A stretch of DNA of 43,993 nt from an uncultured Peptostreptococcaceae bacterium (GTDB taxonomy: Bacteria > Bacillota > Clostridia > Peptostreptococcales > Peptostreptococcaceae). The notes beneath the pieces are model-generated. The model was not told where the DNA came from, made no database searches, and saw only the letters and a program-made list of their open reading frames with translations. This document shows, in pieces, positions 1-8,201 of the stretch (positions within the stretch are counted from its first letter, which is position 1; each line of letters starts with the position of its first letter). Both the position numbers and the translations under genes were made by a program. The stretch spans positions 115,652 through 159,644 of the forward strand of contig CALWPP010000003.1 of assembly GCA_944383455.1 (NCBI GenBank), given 5' to 3'.

Positions 1-536
1 TTGAAATGGCAAAAAATATAATAATAAATGCAAAAACTAGTAGAGTATCAGTTTGTAATTCTCAAGAAAAATTACTAGTACATAAAAATATAGCTTCTGA
101 ATTTATACCTATAATAGCAGAAGAACTTAGAAAAAGAAATGTTACAATTATAGGAGATGAGAATGTTTATAATTTAATTAATAATGTTATTTTAGCTACT
201 GAAGAAGATTACTATACTGAATATTTAGATTATAAAATATGTATAAAAATTGTTGATAATATAGAGTTTGCAATAAATCATATAAATAAATATAGCTCTC
301 ATCACTCTGAAGCAATAATTACTAATGACTACAATAATTCCCAAAAGTTTTTACAAAGAATAGATTCTTCAGCAGTATATATTAATGCTTCAACTAGATT
401 TACTGATGGGGAAGAATTTGGATTTGGTGCAGAGATAGGAATAAGTACACAAAAACTTCATGCCAGAGGTCCTATGGGTCTTAAAGAACTTACAACTACA
501 AAGTATATAATATTTGGAAATGGTCAAATAAGATAA
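1..536 (+). CDS. proA: Gamma-glutamyl phosphate reductase (ProA), C-terminal part, cut by the window edge
   Basis: NADPH-dependent reduction of gamma-glutamyl phosphate to glutamate semialdehyde, the second step of proline synthesis in the cytoplasm. The frame is open to the first base, so the ATG at 6 is an internal methionine and the real start lies upstream. The visible part begins at the conserved segment around NAKTSRVSVCNSQE, which holds the family's catalytic cysteine (SVCN), and runs to the end of the aldehyde-dehydrogenase-like fold (FGFGAEIGISTQKLHARGPMGL, here interrupted by no stop). About 176 residues of an expected 410-420 are present. A hairpin follows directly after the stop. 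proB would be expected upstream but is outside the window. Confidence 0.95.
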   Translation, partial: EMAKNIIINAKTSRVSVCNSQEKLLVHKNIASEFIPIIAEELRKRNVTIIGDENVYNLINNVILATEEDYYTEYLDYKICIKIVDNIEFAINHINKYSSHHSEAIITNDYNNSQKFLQRIDSSAVYINASTRFTDGEEFGFGAEIGISTQKLHARGPMGLKELTTTKYIIFGNGQIR

Positions 537-560
537 AGAAGGGTATTACCCTTCTATTTT
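537..560. terminator. Bidirectional terminator between proA and degV
   Basis: Perfect 7-bp stem AGAAGGG (537-543) / CCCTTCT (549-555) with loop TATTA. It is followed by ATTTT on the plus strand and by TTATCTTATT on the minus strand. It starts one base after the proA stop and abuts the degV stop, so it can serve both convergent genes. Confidence 0.75.
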
Positions 561-1401
561 AATAAACAGAAGCTATAACAGCGCCTTCTGCTGTATATAC
601 TCCCATAACACTTCCTATTTCACTAATTACTATTTCAGAAAATTCACATTCTTTAGTTAAATTTGATATTAATTTATTTGCTTTTTCTTTATTATTTGCA
701 TGTGCAACAAAAAGTATTTTATCTTTTTTAGATTTGTCTATATTTTCAAGTATTTTATCTGAAACTTTACTTAAAGCTTTATTATCTCCTCTAGCTTTAT
801 CAACAGGCTTAACTTCATGGTCTCCTACCTTTATTATAACTTTTAAATTAAGTGCATTTACTATCTTACCTGCTACTTTATTAACTCTTCCACCTTTTAT
901 AGCATTTTCTAAAGTTTCTAAAGTACCAAAAGAAACTATCTCTTTTTTTACTTTTTCCAAAGTATTAATTATTTCATCAAATGATTTACCTTCTTTTGTC
1001 ATTTTACCAGCTAAGTATACAAGTATACCCTGAGATACACAACCACTTTCACTATCTAGTACATAAATTTTTTTATTTTTATTATCTTCTTCAAAAAGAT
1101 TTTTACCAAGAGTTGCTGTTGAATAAACACCAGATAAATTTGATGTAATAGTTATTACTATAATCTCATCTTCTTCACATTCTTCATAAGTTTGCCTAAA
1201 TACTTCTGGTGATGAACAAGCAGTTTTTGGCAATGTTTTCTGAGTTTTCATTTTAGAATAAAATTCTTCTATACTAAGTTCACCATCAAGATAAGTATTA
1301 TCTTCAAATGAAACTGGAAGAGGTATAACTTTTATATCGTATTTTTTTATTATATCTTTATTTAAATCACAAGAACTGTCAGTTATTATCTTTATACTCA
1401 T
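559..1401 (-). CDS. DegV family fatty-acid-binding protein
   Basis: DegV/FakB proteins bind a single fatty acid and, with the kinase FakA, feed it into phospholipid synthesis. The 280-residue length is typical. Family marks are ITDSSCDL (6-13) at the N terminus, the ACSSPEVF ligand loop (61-68), ITITSNLSGVYSTA (83-96) and LDSESGCVSQG (115-125). The ATG at 1401 has an AAGGAGA site six bases upstream. No fakA is in the window, so the lipid role rests on family knowledge. A strong promoter (TTGACA-17-TAAAAT) and a GC-rich palindrome lie between this gene and the divergent tetR, which points to repression by that regulator. Confidence 0.9.
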   Translation of the reverse strand: MSIKIITDSSCDLNKDIIKKYDIKVIPLPVSFEDNTYLDGELSIEEFYSKMKTQKTLPKTACSSPEVFRQTYEECEEDEIIVITITSNLSGVYSTATLGKNLFEEDNKNKKIYVLDSESGCVSQGILVYLAGKMTKEGKSFDEIINTLEKVKKEIVSFGTLETLENAIKGGRVNKVAGKIVNALNLKVIIKVGDHEVKPVDKARGDNKALSKVSDKILENIDKSKKDKILFVAHANNKEKANKLISNLTKECEFSEIVISEIGSVMGVYTAEGAVIASVY

Positions 1402-1420
1402 ACTAATCTCCTTAATTTAA

Positions 1421-1436
1421 TCGGTCGGCTAACCGA
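1421..1436. promoter_or_regulatory. Palindromic operator candidate for the adjacent TetR regulator
   Basis: Inverted repeat TCGGT-cggcta-ACCGA. Ten of its 16 bases are G or C in an otherwise very AT-rich intergenic region. It lies about 8-23 bases downstream of the start point predicted from the degV promoter, so a bound dimer would block degV transcription. The divergent tetR promoter is more than 50 bp away and is not covered. Confidence 0.6.
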
Positions 1437-1449
1437 ATTATATAGATAT

Positions 1450-1478
1450 ATTTTAATTATTATGTACTTTTATGTCAA
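1450..1478 (-). promoter_or_regulatory. degV promoter
   Basis: On the minus strand TTGACA (1473-1478), a 17-bp spacer and TAAAAT (1450-1455). This is a near-consensus sigma-70/sigma-A promoter, with the start point expected near 1443. Confidence 0.65.
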
Positions 1479-1490
1479 TATGCAATTTAA

Positions 1491-1519
1491 TTGACTTTAA
1501 ATTTTATAAATAATATAAT
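1491..1519 (+). promoter_or_regulatory. tetR promoter
   Basis: TTGACT (1491-1496), 17-bp spacer, TATAAT (1514-1519), about 36 bases before the tetR start codon. It diverges from the degV promoter. Confidence 0.7.
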
Positions 1520-1554
1520 TTTAGTTATAGATATATTTTAAGAAAGGTTTTTTT

Positions 1555-2112
1555 ATGAAAGAAAATAACACTAAGAAAAAAATTATTTCAACTTCAATAA
1601 AATTAATAACTAGAAAAGGTATAAAAGACACTAGTCTTTCTGATATTGCAAAGGCTTGTAATATTAGCAAAGGTACACTTTATTATTATTATTCTAGTAA
1701 GGATAAATTAATAAGTGATATTGCAAATATCCATCTTGATGCCATTACTAATGCGGTTTTAGAATGTGTTTTAGAAGTTGATATTAATGATAAAAATGAT
1801 AATATGATAAATTTAATAATAAAAAAAATTTCAAAATTAGGACTTCAAGGTAAAATTCATATATATATATTGTGTGAAGCCATAAATTCAAATGAAAAAC
1901 TTAAGGAACAGTTAAAAATAAAATACGACCATTGGAGAGAAACTCTAAAAAAAGAAGTAAAAAAATATTACACTGATGATGATAATGCTGAAGCTTTATC
2001 TTTCTTACTTATTTCTATTGTTGATGGATTATTAGTTCAAAGTATTTTACAAAATAAAAATAGTATAGATTACGAAAATATAGCTAATTTCTTAGTTACT
2101 AACCTAATATAA
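1555..2112 (+). CDS. TetR/AcrR family transcriptional regulator
   Basis: A 185-residue one-domain-plus-ligand-pocket repressor. The N-terminal helix-turn-helix is at about 27-46 (SLSDIAKACNISKGTLYYYY), with the usual TLYYYY recognition-helix pattern followed by SSKDKL. The C-terminal two thirds is all-helical and divergent, as expected for the dimerisation and ligand domain. The start is set by AGAAAGG at 1541-1547, seven bases before the ATG. It is transcribed divergently from degV with a palindrome between them, which suggests it controls degV. Since DegV binds fatty acids, an acyl ligand is a reasonable guess, but nothing in the sequence shows it. No clear terminator separates it from the antiporter gene that follows. 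Confidence 0.9.
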   Translation: MKENNTKKKIISTSIKLITRKGIKDTSLSDIAKACNISKGTLYYYYSSKDKLISDIANIHLDAITNAVLECVLEVDINDKNDNMINLIIKKISKLGLQGKIHIYILCEAINSNEKLKEQLKIKYDHWRETLKKEVKKYYTDDDNAEALSFLLISIVDGLLVQSILQNKNSIDYENIANFLVTNLI

Positions 2113-2201
2113 GTGTTTATAAATGTAATTTTTGTATAAAATAATACATAACTTTTTAAGTAATATAAATTATTATATATTATAAGGATGTGTATTTTAT
2201 T

Positions 2202-3152
2202 ATGATGTATTTATTTTTAATTATTGGATTTATAGTTTTAATCAAAGGTGCTGATATATTTGTTGACAGTGCATCAGATATAGCAAAAAGATTTAAAATT
2301 CCACCTATAATAGTTGGTCTTACAATAGTTGCATTTGGAACTAGTGCTCCAGAAGCCGCTGTTAGTATTACAGCTTCTCTTAATGGACAAAATGATATAG
2401 CTATTGGTAATATTGTAGGTTCTAATATTTTCAATTTACTTGGTGTTATTGGTATAGTTAGTATGATTTCACCAATAAAGGTAACTAAAAATATAATCAT
2501 TAAAGAATTTCCATTTGCAATACTTGCATCTTTTGTACTTATAATATTATCACACGATACAAAGTTTCAAACTTATCCAAATAATGAATTAACAAGAGGA
2601 GACGGATTTATTTTATTATCACTTTTCTTAATATTTTTATATTATTTATTTGAAATGGCTATTATTTCTAAGGATACAACTAAAAATGAAAGTGACGAAG
2701 AAAAGCCAAACCTTATAAAAAGTATAGTATTTAGTATAATTGGAATAACTGCTGTAGTTTTTGGTGGCGATATGGTTGTTGATAATGCTAGTAGTATAGC
2801 TACTAGTTTAGGACTTAGTGAAAGTTTAACTGGTCTTACAATAGTTGCAGTAGGCACTTCACTACCAGAACTTGTAACTAGTGTGACAGCTGCAAAAAAA
2901 GGAGAAAGTGATATAGCAATTGGAAATGTTTTGGGTTCTAACTTATTTAATATATTTTTTATTTTAGGTATATCTTCTTCTATTCATACTATATCTATTC
3001 AGAGTGTAGCTTTTATTGATATGATTATTATGCTTATAGTAACAATACTTGCATATATATTTGCTTTTAGTAAAACTACAATAAATAAATTTGAGGGAGC
3101 TATACTTACAATTTCATATATTATATATACAATTTATATAATATATAGATAA
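2202..3152 (+). CDS. Calcium/sodium antiporter, CaCA superfamily (YrbG-like)
   Basis: Integral membrane exchanger with about ten hydrophobic segments. The two alpha-repeats that form the ion site are plain: GTSAPEAAVSITA followed by GNIVGSNIFN near residues 46-80, and GTSLPELVTSVTAA followed by GNVLGSNLFN in the second half. They are inverted copies joined by a charged cytoplasmic loop (KDTTKNESDEEKPN). I place the start at the ATG at 2202, which has TAAGGATG about 11 bases upstream. The GTG at 2190 would sit right on that site. Cation specificity cannot be read from sequence. Confidence 0.9.
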   Translation: MMYLFLIIGFIVLIKGADIFVDSASDIAKRFKIPPIIVGLTIVAFGTSAPEAAVSITASLNGQNDIAIGNIVGSNIFNLLGVIGIVSMISPIKVTKNIIIKEFPFAILASFVLIILSHDTKFQTYPNNELTRGDGFILLSLFLIFLYYLFEMAIISKDTTKNESDEEKPNLIKSIVFSIIGITAVVFGGDMVVDNASSIATSLGLSESLTGLTIVAVGTSLPELVTSVTAAKKGESDIAIGNVLGSNLFNIFFILGISSSIHTISIQSVAFIDMIIMLIVTILAYIFAFSKTTINKFEGAILTISYIIYTIYIIYR

Positions 3153-3191
3153 ACAGATAAAAACGCCTATTACAGGCGTTTTTATCTGTTT
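3151..3191. terminator. 18-bp perfect bidirectional terminator spanning both stop codons
   Basis: Left arm 3151-3168 and right arm 3174-3191 pair perfectly over 18 bp around the loop ATTAC. A-rich and T-rich ends inside the arms give a U-tract for both directions. The hairpin overlaps the antiporter stop codon and the last codons and stop of the convergent deacetylase gene. Confidence 0.9.
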
Positions 3192-4570
3192 AATTTATTT
3201 TTAAAATCTTCAAAACTATCTTTACCACTAACAGTTACTCTATCTATTAAATAAAGGTCATCTTTTATATCTACAAATCCGTCTTTTATAGTAAATGATA
3301 TTTTTATGCCATTTTCTTTAAGTACTTTCTCTGAAATCTTACTATATTCACCAAAAGGATATGCAAAAGCAACAGGTGTATATCCTAGATTTTCTTTTAT
3401 ACCTTTTATACTAAGTTTTATATCATTATCAATTCTTTTTTTGTAGTCCTCTAAACTCTCACCGATAAGTGGAGTTGAAAAATTTCCTCTTTGGTAAGTA
3501 GAATTAGCTACACTAACTTTATTATGAGAATTATTAGTATGACTTTGAATATCTATAAGCCCACTATCAACCATTTCTTTGGCTTGAGACCAATTAAACT
3601 TAGGAACACCTATATTGTTCTGTATATTGTAATCAGCATTATAAATATCATTTCCAATTACAAATATTGTAGCCTCCATATTTCTTTTTTTAAGCTCAGG
3701 ATACATAAACTCATAATTACTTAAATATCCATCATCAGCACTTATTATTATAGGTTTTTTAGGTAATAGTTTCTCCCCTATCGATATTTCATATAAATCC
3801 TTAACAGTAATTGTATTATATCCATTTTGTATTAGATAATCTATTTGTTTTATAAATTCATCTTTAACAACAACTGCACCAAATTTACTAACATCATCAA
3901 AATGGTGATACATAAGAACTGGTATTTCTTCTTCATAATCATTTGTTATATTCTTTATTCTATCAACCAAAACTACAAGCTCAGCTCTTGTAAGCCCTCC
4001 TTTTGGATTTATACTTTTGTCTTTATATCCTTTTATAAGCCCTTTTTCAATAAGTGATTCCATACTAGTCTTTGCCCAATAAGAAACTTCTTTGAAGTCA
4101 TAAAAATAAGGAAGTTTATTTATTTTATTATCTTTTAAATCAAGATAAGTGGCAATCATAGTAGAAGCTTCTTCCCTTGTGATTGGATCATTAGGTCTAA
4201 AATTAAATTTAGAATTTAGACTTTTGTCTAAAACGTAGTCATATACTCCATTTGAAACTGCCATTTTTATTTCTTGTTCTGCCCAGTGACCTTTTATATC
4301 GTTAAAACTTGTATTTATAGTAGGGTTTATGTAGTCTATGTCAAAGGCTTTATTAATAATTTTAACAAACTCTGCCCTAGTTACCTTATTATTTGGATTA
4401 AAACTTCCATCTTCATATCCATTTATTATTCCTTTATCATAAAAATCATTTATCTGATTTGTAGCCCAGTGATTATTTGATACATCAAAAAAATTCTGAG
4501 CATAAGAATATGTTTTAGTGTTTAAAGATAAAACTAAGCTAAAAAGTGTTAATAGTATGTATTTTTTCAT
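3182..4570 (-). CDS. Surface-anchored polysaccharide deacetylase with three SLH domains
   Basis: Exported cell-wall enzyme of 462 residues. A signal peptide (about 1-24) is followed by three S-layer-homology repeats (about 27-70, 85-140 and 155-205; note the repeated TRAE motif) and then a NodB/CE4 deacetylase domain (about 215-462). Catalytic motifs seen are PVLMYHHFD, SADDGY (the metal-binding Asp pair, with Ala where Phe is usual), SHTNNSH (the metal His pair) and AYPFGEYS. SLH repeats normally hold proteins to pyruvylated wall polymer, so this likely N-deacetylates peptidoglycan or another wall glycan in place. It is the last gene after pepV and the unknown 278-aa gene. The ribosome site before the ATG is weak, so translation may be coupled to the upstream stop five bases away. 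Confidence 0.9.
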   Translation of the reverse strand: MKKYILLTLFSLVLSLNTKTYSYAQNFFDVSNNHWATNQINDFYDKGIINGYEDGSFNPNNKVTRAEFVKIINKAFDIDYINPTINTSFNDIKGHWAEQEIKMAVSNGVYDYVLDKSLNSKFNFRPNDPITREEASTMIATYLDLKDNKINKLPYFYDFKEVSYWAKTSMESLIEKGLIKGYKDKSINPKGGLTRAELVVLVDRIKNITNDYEEEIPVLMYHHFDDVSKFGAVVVKDEFIKQIDYLIQNGYNTITVKDLYEISIGEKLLPKKPIIISADDGYLSNYEFMYPELKKRNMEATIFVIGNDIYNADYNIQNNIGVPKFNWSQAKEMVDSGLIDIQSHTNNSHNKVSVANSTYQRGNFSTPLIGESLEDYKKRIDNDIKLSIKGIKENLGYTPVAFAYPFGEYSKISEKVLKENGIKISFTIKDGFVDIKDDLYLIDRVTVSGKDSFEDFKNKLNR

Positions 4571-4575
4571 ATAAA

Positions 4576-5412
4576 TTAATTTTCAACCTCAGCTAATGCT
4601 TTTTGCACTATATCAAACGAATTTTCTGCAATAAGTTTAAAACTTGCCCTTTTTTCTTCTTCTAATTCTCCAAGAAGAACTAGTGAATTTTCAGACTCAT
4701 TTATTTTATTTACTCTATCTTCAAGAATAGTAGCTTGGTTTTTAAAAGATAATAGCTTAGTTTTTGCTTTATATAATATATCTGAACTTAGTATTTCTTC
4801 TTGTTCCATAAATTTATCCATTATATTAAATAGATTGTCAATCCATCTATTTATTGATTTACAATAAAGAATTATTGAATTATCTATTTCTTCTATATCA
4901 TATTCATTTAATAAATCTTTTATATTTAAGCTAGATGCAGTTATTATATTTATAACATTAGCTTCTAATGGATTAGAAGTTATTATCTTTTTTTGTATGC
5001 TCTCTTTAGTTTCATCATACACTAATTTTAAATATTCATTATAATCAAAATCAACTAATTCATTATATTTAACTATATAATCATTTTCAAGAGTTTTTAT
5101 AATATCTCCTTTTAAGTAATTTATTACAAACCCTTCAAAAGAACAAAGTAAACTATAGAAAAAATCTGATATTTCTTTGTTTTTAGGATTTTCTAAATCT
5201 AAAAAGATTTGCATATTATTGTATTGAAAATTCATTAAATGGCTATCTATACCAAGTAGACTTTCCATATTATTAAATTTTGCAGTATAGTGATTATCGT
5301 CATAATTAAATATTTTATCAAGTGATGTTAATATATCGCCTGGATAATTATTTTTATTGTTTGCAACCTTAATTTGGTTATCTCTTAATAATCTAAGTAA
5401 TACCTTTTTCAT
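4576..5412 (-). CDS. Unknown conserved-looking helical protein in the pepV operon
   Basis: I do not recognise a family. It is 278 residues and acidic, with no signal peptide or membrane segment. It opens with MKKVLLRLLRDNQIK and a basic patch, then a helical body rich in Asn, Asp, Leu and Ile. A C-terminal stretch (about 205-275, EEILSSDILYKAKTKLLSFK through ILEDRVNKINESE to LLGELEEEK) has heptad-like spacing and may form a coiled coil. The start is firm: GAGGGAG lies six bases before the ATG. It sits 19 bases after pepV and five before the SLH deacetylase, so the three are probably one transcript. Codon use matches its neighbours. A cytoplasmic accessory role is possible, but no function is assigned. 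Confidence 0.75.
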   Translation of the reverse strand: MKKVLLRLLRDNQIKVANNKNNYPGDILTSLDKIFNYDDNHYTAKFNNMESLLGIDSHLMNFQYNNMQIFLDLENPKNKEISDFFYSLLCSFEGFVINYLKGDIIKTLENDYIVKYNELVDFDYNEYLKLVYDETKESIQKKIITSNPLEANVINIITASSLNIKDLLNEYDIEEIDNSIILYCKSINRWIDNLFNIMDKFMEQEEILSSDILYKAKTKLLSFKNQATILEDRVNKINESENSLVLLGELEEEKRASFKLIAENSFDIVQKALAEVEN

Positions 5413-5431
5413 TATTATCTCCCTCTTATGT

Positions 5432-6778
5432 TTACTTTAAAAGTTCATATACACTAAGTGCATAAATATTTGTAGCTTTCATTAAATCATCTATTTCTAT
5501 ATGTTCATTTGCTTGATGAGCAGTTTTGTTGCTATTTTCAAAAGTTGGTCCAAAAGCAACAAAATTATCAAGAGCTCTTGCATAAGTTGCTCCACCTGAT
5601 GATAGTGGCTTTCCTTTTATATTAGTTTCTTCTTCAAATACTTTAAGTAAAGTTTTCACTAAAAAGTTATCTTCTGGCACGTATATAGGTTTTAAGTAGT
5701 CATACTCTTTTAATTCTAGATTATACTCATTACATACTTTATTTAATGCATTAATTAAAACTTCTTTTTCTAAAGTGACAGGGTATCTTATATCTACACC
5801 TATTGTTTGACTATTTTCGTCTATATTTAATCTAGCTATATTAAAAGTTAATTTGCCAGAAACATCATCAAAACAGTTTCTTATTATATTATTAGCGTTT
5901 GCATCTTCTCCAATAACATTTGCTATAAAACTTATTGTATCACAAGTATTTCCTATATTATATAATGCTATTGAAAGCCTTGATATAGCGTTTATAGCTT
6001 CCTTTTTATCACAACTTTGTGAATGGAAAGCTTTCCCTATTACATTTATTCCCTCTTCTAAATTTTCATATTCAAAGTTTAATCTTTCAAGTTCTTCTTT
6101 TAATTCTTCTAAATCACATCCATTATAAAAAGCTTTATCTGGAACAGAGTTAAGTGCATTTCCTAAATTTAATTTTAAATTAGTCTTATTTTTAGAAGTT
6201 AAAAAAACTTGTAAAAGACCTTTTTCTGCATTTATAGGTGGAAATACTGAATCTGGTGTAAATCCATAACTTGGTATTTCTTCATTTTCAACATACTTTT
6301 TAATGCATCTCCAAAGATTTTCTTCATCAGTACCAAATATAAATCTAACTCTTTTATTAAATTCTATTCCTAAATCCATAAGTGATTTAACTGCATAAAT
6401 ACTAGCTATGGCTGGACCTTTATCGTCTTGTGCCCCTCTTCCATATATCTTATTATCTAATACAGTTCCACTAAATGGAGGTACTTTCCACTCTTTTGTA
6501 TCTCCTTCGGGTACAACATCTAAGTGACAAAGTATTCCTATTAATTCATCTCCTTCTCCAACTTCTGCATATCCATAGTAACCATCTTTATAATAAGTCT
6601 TAAATCCTAGATTTTCACAAAGACTTAAAGTTTCTTTCAAACATATATCTATTTGTTCACCAAATGGAAAATTTTTATCATCTTCATCTATTACACTTGG
6701 TATTTGTATGCTTTTTGAGATATTATTTATTATATCATCTTTATAAAAATCAACCCTTTGTTTTATTTTTTCTCTCAT
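5432..6778 (-). CDS. pepV: Dipeptidase PepV-like, M20 metallopeptidase
   Basis: Di-zinc M20 peptidase of the PepV/Sapep group, which releases amino acids from dipeptides (Xaa-His, beta-Ala and some D-amino-acid substrates) in the cytoplasm. It has 448 residues, close to the family length. Metal and catalytic marks are CHLDVVPEGD (His85, Asp87), YGRGAQDDKGP (Asp118), FGTDEEN (catalytic Glu/metal Glu at about 152-153), a central lid domain, and the C-terminal GGATYARALDN and TAHQANEHI, which supplies the last metal His. First gene of a three-gene minus-strand unit, with AAGGAGA before its ATG and a promoter upstream. Exact substrate is not deducible. Confidence 0.88.
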   Translation of the reverse strand: MREKIKQRVDFYKDDIINNISKSIQIPSVIDEDDKNFPFGEQIDICLKETLSLCENLGFKTYYKDGYYGYAEVGEGDELIGILCHLDVVPEGDTKEWKVPPFSGTVLDNKIYGRGAQDDKGPAIASIYAVKSLMDLGIEFNKRVRFIFGTDEENLWRCIKKYVENEEIPSYGFTPDSVFPPINAEKGLLQVFLTSKNKTNLKLNLGNALNSVPDKAFYNGCDLEELKEELERLNFEYENLEEGINVIGKAFHSQSCDKKEAINAISRLSIALYNIGNTCDTISFIANVIGEDANANNIIRNCFDDVSGKLTFNIARLNIDENSQTIGVDIRYPVTLEKEVLINALNKVCNEYNLELKEYDYLKPIYVPEDNFLVKTLLKVFEEETNIKGKPLSSGGATYARALDNFVAFGPTFENSNKTAHQANEHIEIDDLMKATNIYALSVYELLK

Positions 6779-6812
6779 TATATAAAAGTCTCCTTAAATT
6801 AAAATATATTTT

Positions 6813-6841
6813 ATTATCTCACTAATTTATTATTTTTTCAA
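6813..6841 (-). promoter_or_regulatory. pepV operon promoter candidate
   Basis: On the minus strand TTGAAA (6836-6841), 17-bp spacer, GATAAT (6813-6818), about 35 bases before the pepV start. The match is good, but the region is so AT-rich that chance matches are possible. Confidence 0.45.
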
Positions 6842-7121
6842 TATAAGTAAAGAATCTATTTTGTATTTTAAGTTAGTACATTATACAAATTAACTTGTTG
6901 TGATAGTTTACTAATTATAAAAATACTGAAAATACTACATATAGCTTTTTAATGTTTAAAATTATGATTTATAAATATAAATATTTTTAATATATAAATT
7001 TAACTCCTAAAATATGTTAATTAACTATACTTTAAAATTATATCAAATAAAAACGATTTACACTAGTATTAAAATTTATATGTAACAAAAGTATTTTATA
7101 ACTAATAAGATAGTAATAATC
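6842..7121. other. AT-rich intergenic stretch with no recognised element
   Basis: The gap between pepV and ytaF totals 357 bases. Beyond the pepV promoter and the ytaF ribosome site I see no open frame, RNA fold, riboswitch core, repeat or tRNA. It is mostly A/T runs. Confidence 0.6.
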
Positions 7122-7135
7122 GGGGGTGTCATCTT

Positions 7136-7762
7136 ATGTTACAATCATTACTATTAGTTTTATCAATTTGTATAGATACATTTGTAGCAAGCATTAGTTA
7201 TGGGGTTGATAAAATAAAAATTCCATTTAAATCTGTAATATTAATAAATTTTGTTTGCAGTTTATTTTTAGGATTTTCATTTTTTATTGGATATTTTTTT
7301 AAGGATTTTTTATCTCAGGATTTTGCATCATTTTTAAGTTTTATACTATTATTTATTTTGGGATTATATAGAGTTTTTGAAGCTTTTTTTAAAAATTATC
7401 TAAATAAATTTTCAAAAATAAAAAAACCTATAAGTTTTAAGGTATTTGATTTTCATTTTGTACTTGAGGTTTATGCAAATGAAACTAAGGCTGACTATGA
7501 TAATTCAAAAATATTAACAGAAAAAGAAGCAATTTATCTTGCGAGTGCTCTATCTTTTGATAGTTTGGCAGTTGGTTTTGGTATTAGTCTTACAGATATT
7601 AACCATTTTCAAATAATAATTTTAAGTTTTTTTGTTGGTATGATATCTATTTTAAGTGGTATTTTTCTAGGAAAATTATTTTCAAAATTGTCAAATATAA
7701 ATTTTTCGTGTTTATCTGGATTTTTACTTATTGCACTTTCTATAATAAAATTTATAAACTAG
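7136..7762 (+). CDS. ytaF: YtaF-like membrane protein of the MntP superfamily
   Basis: A 208-residue membrane protein with six likely helices in two homologous halves. Each half carries the superfamily acidic motif: CIDTFVASISYG near the start and SFDSLAVGFGISL near residue 141. A loop (about 85-130) joins the halves. YtaF is named in Bacillus as a sporulation membrane protein, but the fold is that of the MntP cation exporters and its substrate is unknown. The ribosome site is an unusual G-run (GGGGGTG, 7122-7128) seven bases before the ATG. It ends in a hairpin shared with the convergent HTH/zinc-ribbon gene. No sporulation gene is adjacent, so a sporulation role should not be assumed. Confidence 0.8.
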   Translation: MLQSLLLVLSICIDTFVASISYGVDKIKIPFKSVILINFVCSLFLGFSFFIGYFFKDFLSQDFASFLSFILLFILGLYRVFEAFFKNYLNKFSKIKKPISFKVFDFHFVLEVYANETKADYDNSKILTEKEAIYLASALSFDSLAVGFGISLTDINHFQIIILSFFVGMISILSGIFLGKLFSKLSNINFSCLSGFLLIALSIIKFIN

Positions 7763-7787
7763 CCAACTATATGTTGGCAGTCTTTTT
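7762..7787. terminator. Terminator between ytaF and the convergent small gene
   Basis: Stem GCCAAC (7762-7767) / GTTGGC (7773-7778), loop TATAT, then AGTCTTTTT for plus-strand transcription. It overlaps the last codons of the minus-strand gene. Confidence 0.65.
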
Positions 7788-8102
7788 ATCCATAACTTTA
7801 CTTGAAAAGCACAAAGGACATATTATAGAGCCGTTTTTATAATTTACTGAATAAATTTTACCACATACACTACATCTGAATTTACAAATGTTTTCTTCTT
7901 TTTCTTCTTCTTTGATTTCTAATTTTTCTATTTCAAAACTTTCTTCATTTAATAATCCATTTACTATTTTTTCACGAACACTATTTAAGTTTTTTTTAAC
8001 TTCTTTTTTACTTATTTTAAGTTCTTCACTACATCTACTAATGCTATATTTTTTTATATCTATTAATTTTATAATTTCTAATTCTAAATTAGTTATAGTC
8101 AA
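7767..8102 (-). CDS. Small HTH plus zinc-ribbon protein, unknown function
   Basis: About 111 residues. The N-terminal half (about 5-50; LELEIIKLIDI, SISRCSEELKISKKEVKKNL, REKIV) looks like a sigma-region-4-type helix-turn-helix. A Glu/Lys-rich linker (about 58-72) leads to a C-terminal zinc ribbon with Cys77, Cys80, Cys95 and Cys98 (CSVC and CPLC). I choose the TTG at 8102: AGAGGTG at 8109-8115 lies about six bases upstream. The GTG at 8111 falls inside that site. The architecture suggests a DNA- or RNA-polymerase-associated regulator, but no target is visible. It is divergent from rluF across about 100 bp and convergent with ytaF. Confidence 0.7.
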   Translation of the reverse strand: MTITNLELEIIKLIDIKKYSISRCSEELKISKKEVKKNLNSVREKIVNGLLNEESFEIEKLEIKEEEKEENICKFRCSVCGKIYSVNYKNGSIICPLCFSSKVMDKKTANI

Positions 8103-8161
8103 AAAAATCACCTCTTTGTATATTATGATTTTTAAGTTAAACTGCTAACTAAAACTTGTTG

Positions 8162-8170
8162 TGATATAAT
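8162..8170 (+). promoter_or_regulatory. rluF promoter, extended -10 type
   Basis: TGA followed directly by TATAAT (8165-8170), 31 bases before the rluF ATG. The -35 region is poor, consistent with an extended -10 promoter. Confidence 0.55.
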
Positions 8171-8201
8171 AAGTAGTATTAATTTTTAAAGGAGATTTCT
8201 T

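Noticed and set aside
2188..2204. GTG at 2190 as the antiporter start
   Set aside because: It would leave one base to the AAGGA site; the ATG at 2202 is better spaced.
6842..7121. Riboswitch or small RNA ahead of ytaF, by analogy with mntP
   Set aside because: No GGGGAGUAG-like core and no terminator hairpin; only A/T runs.
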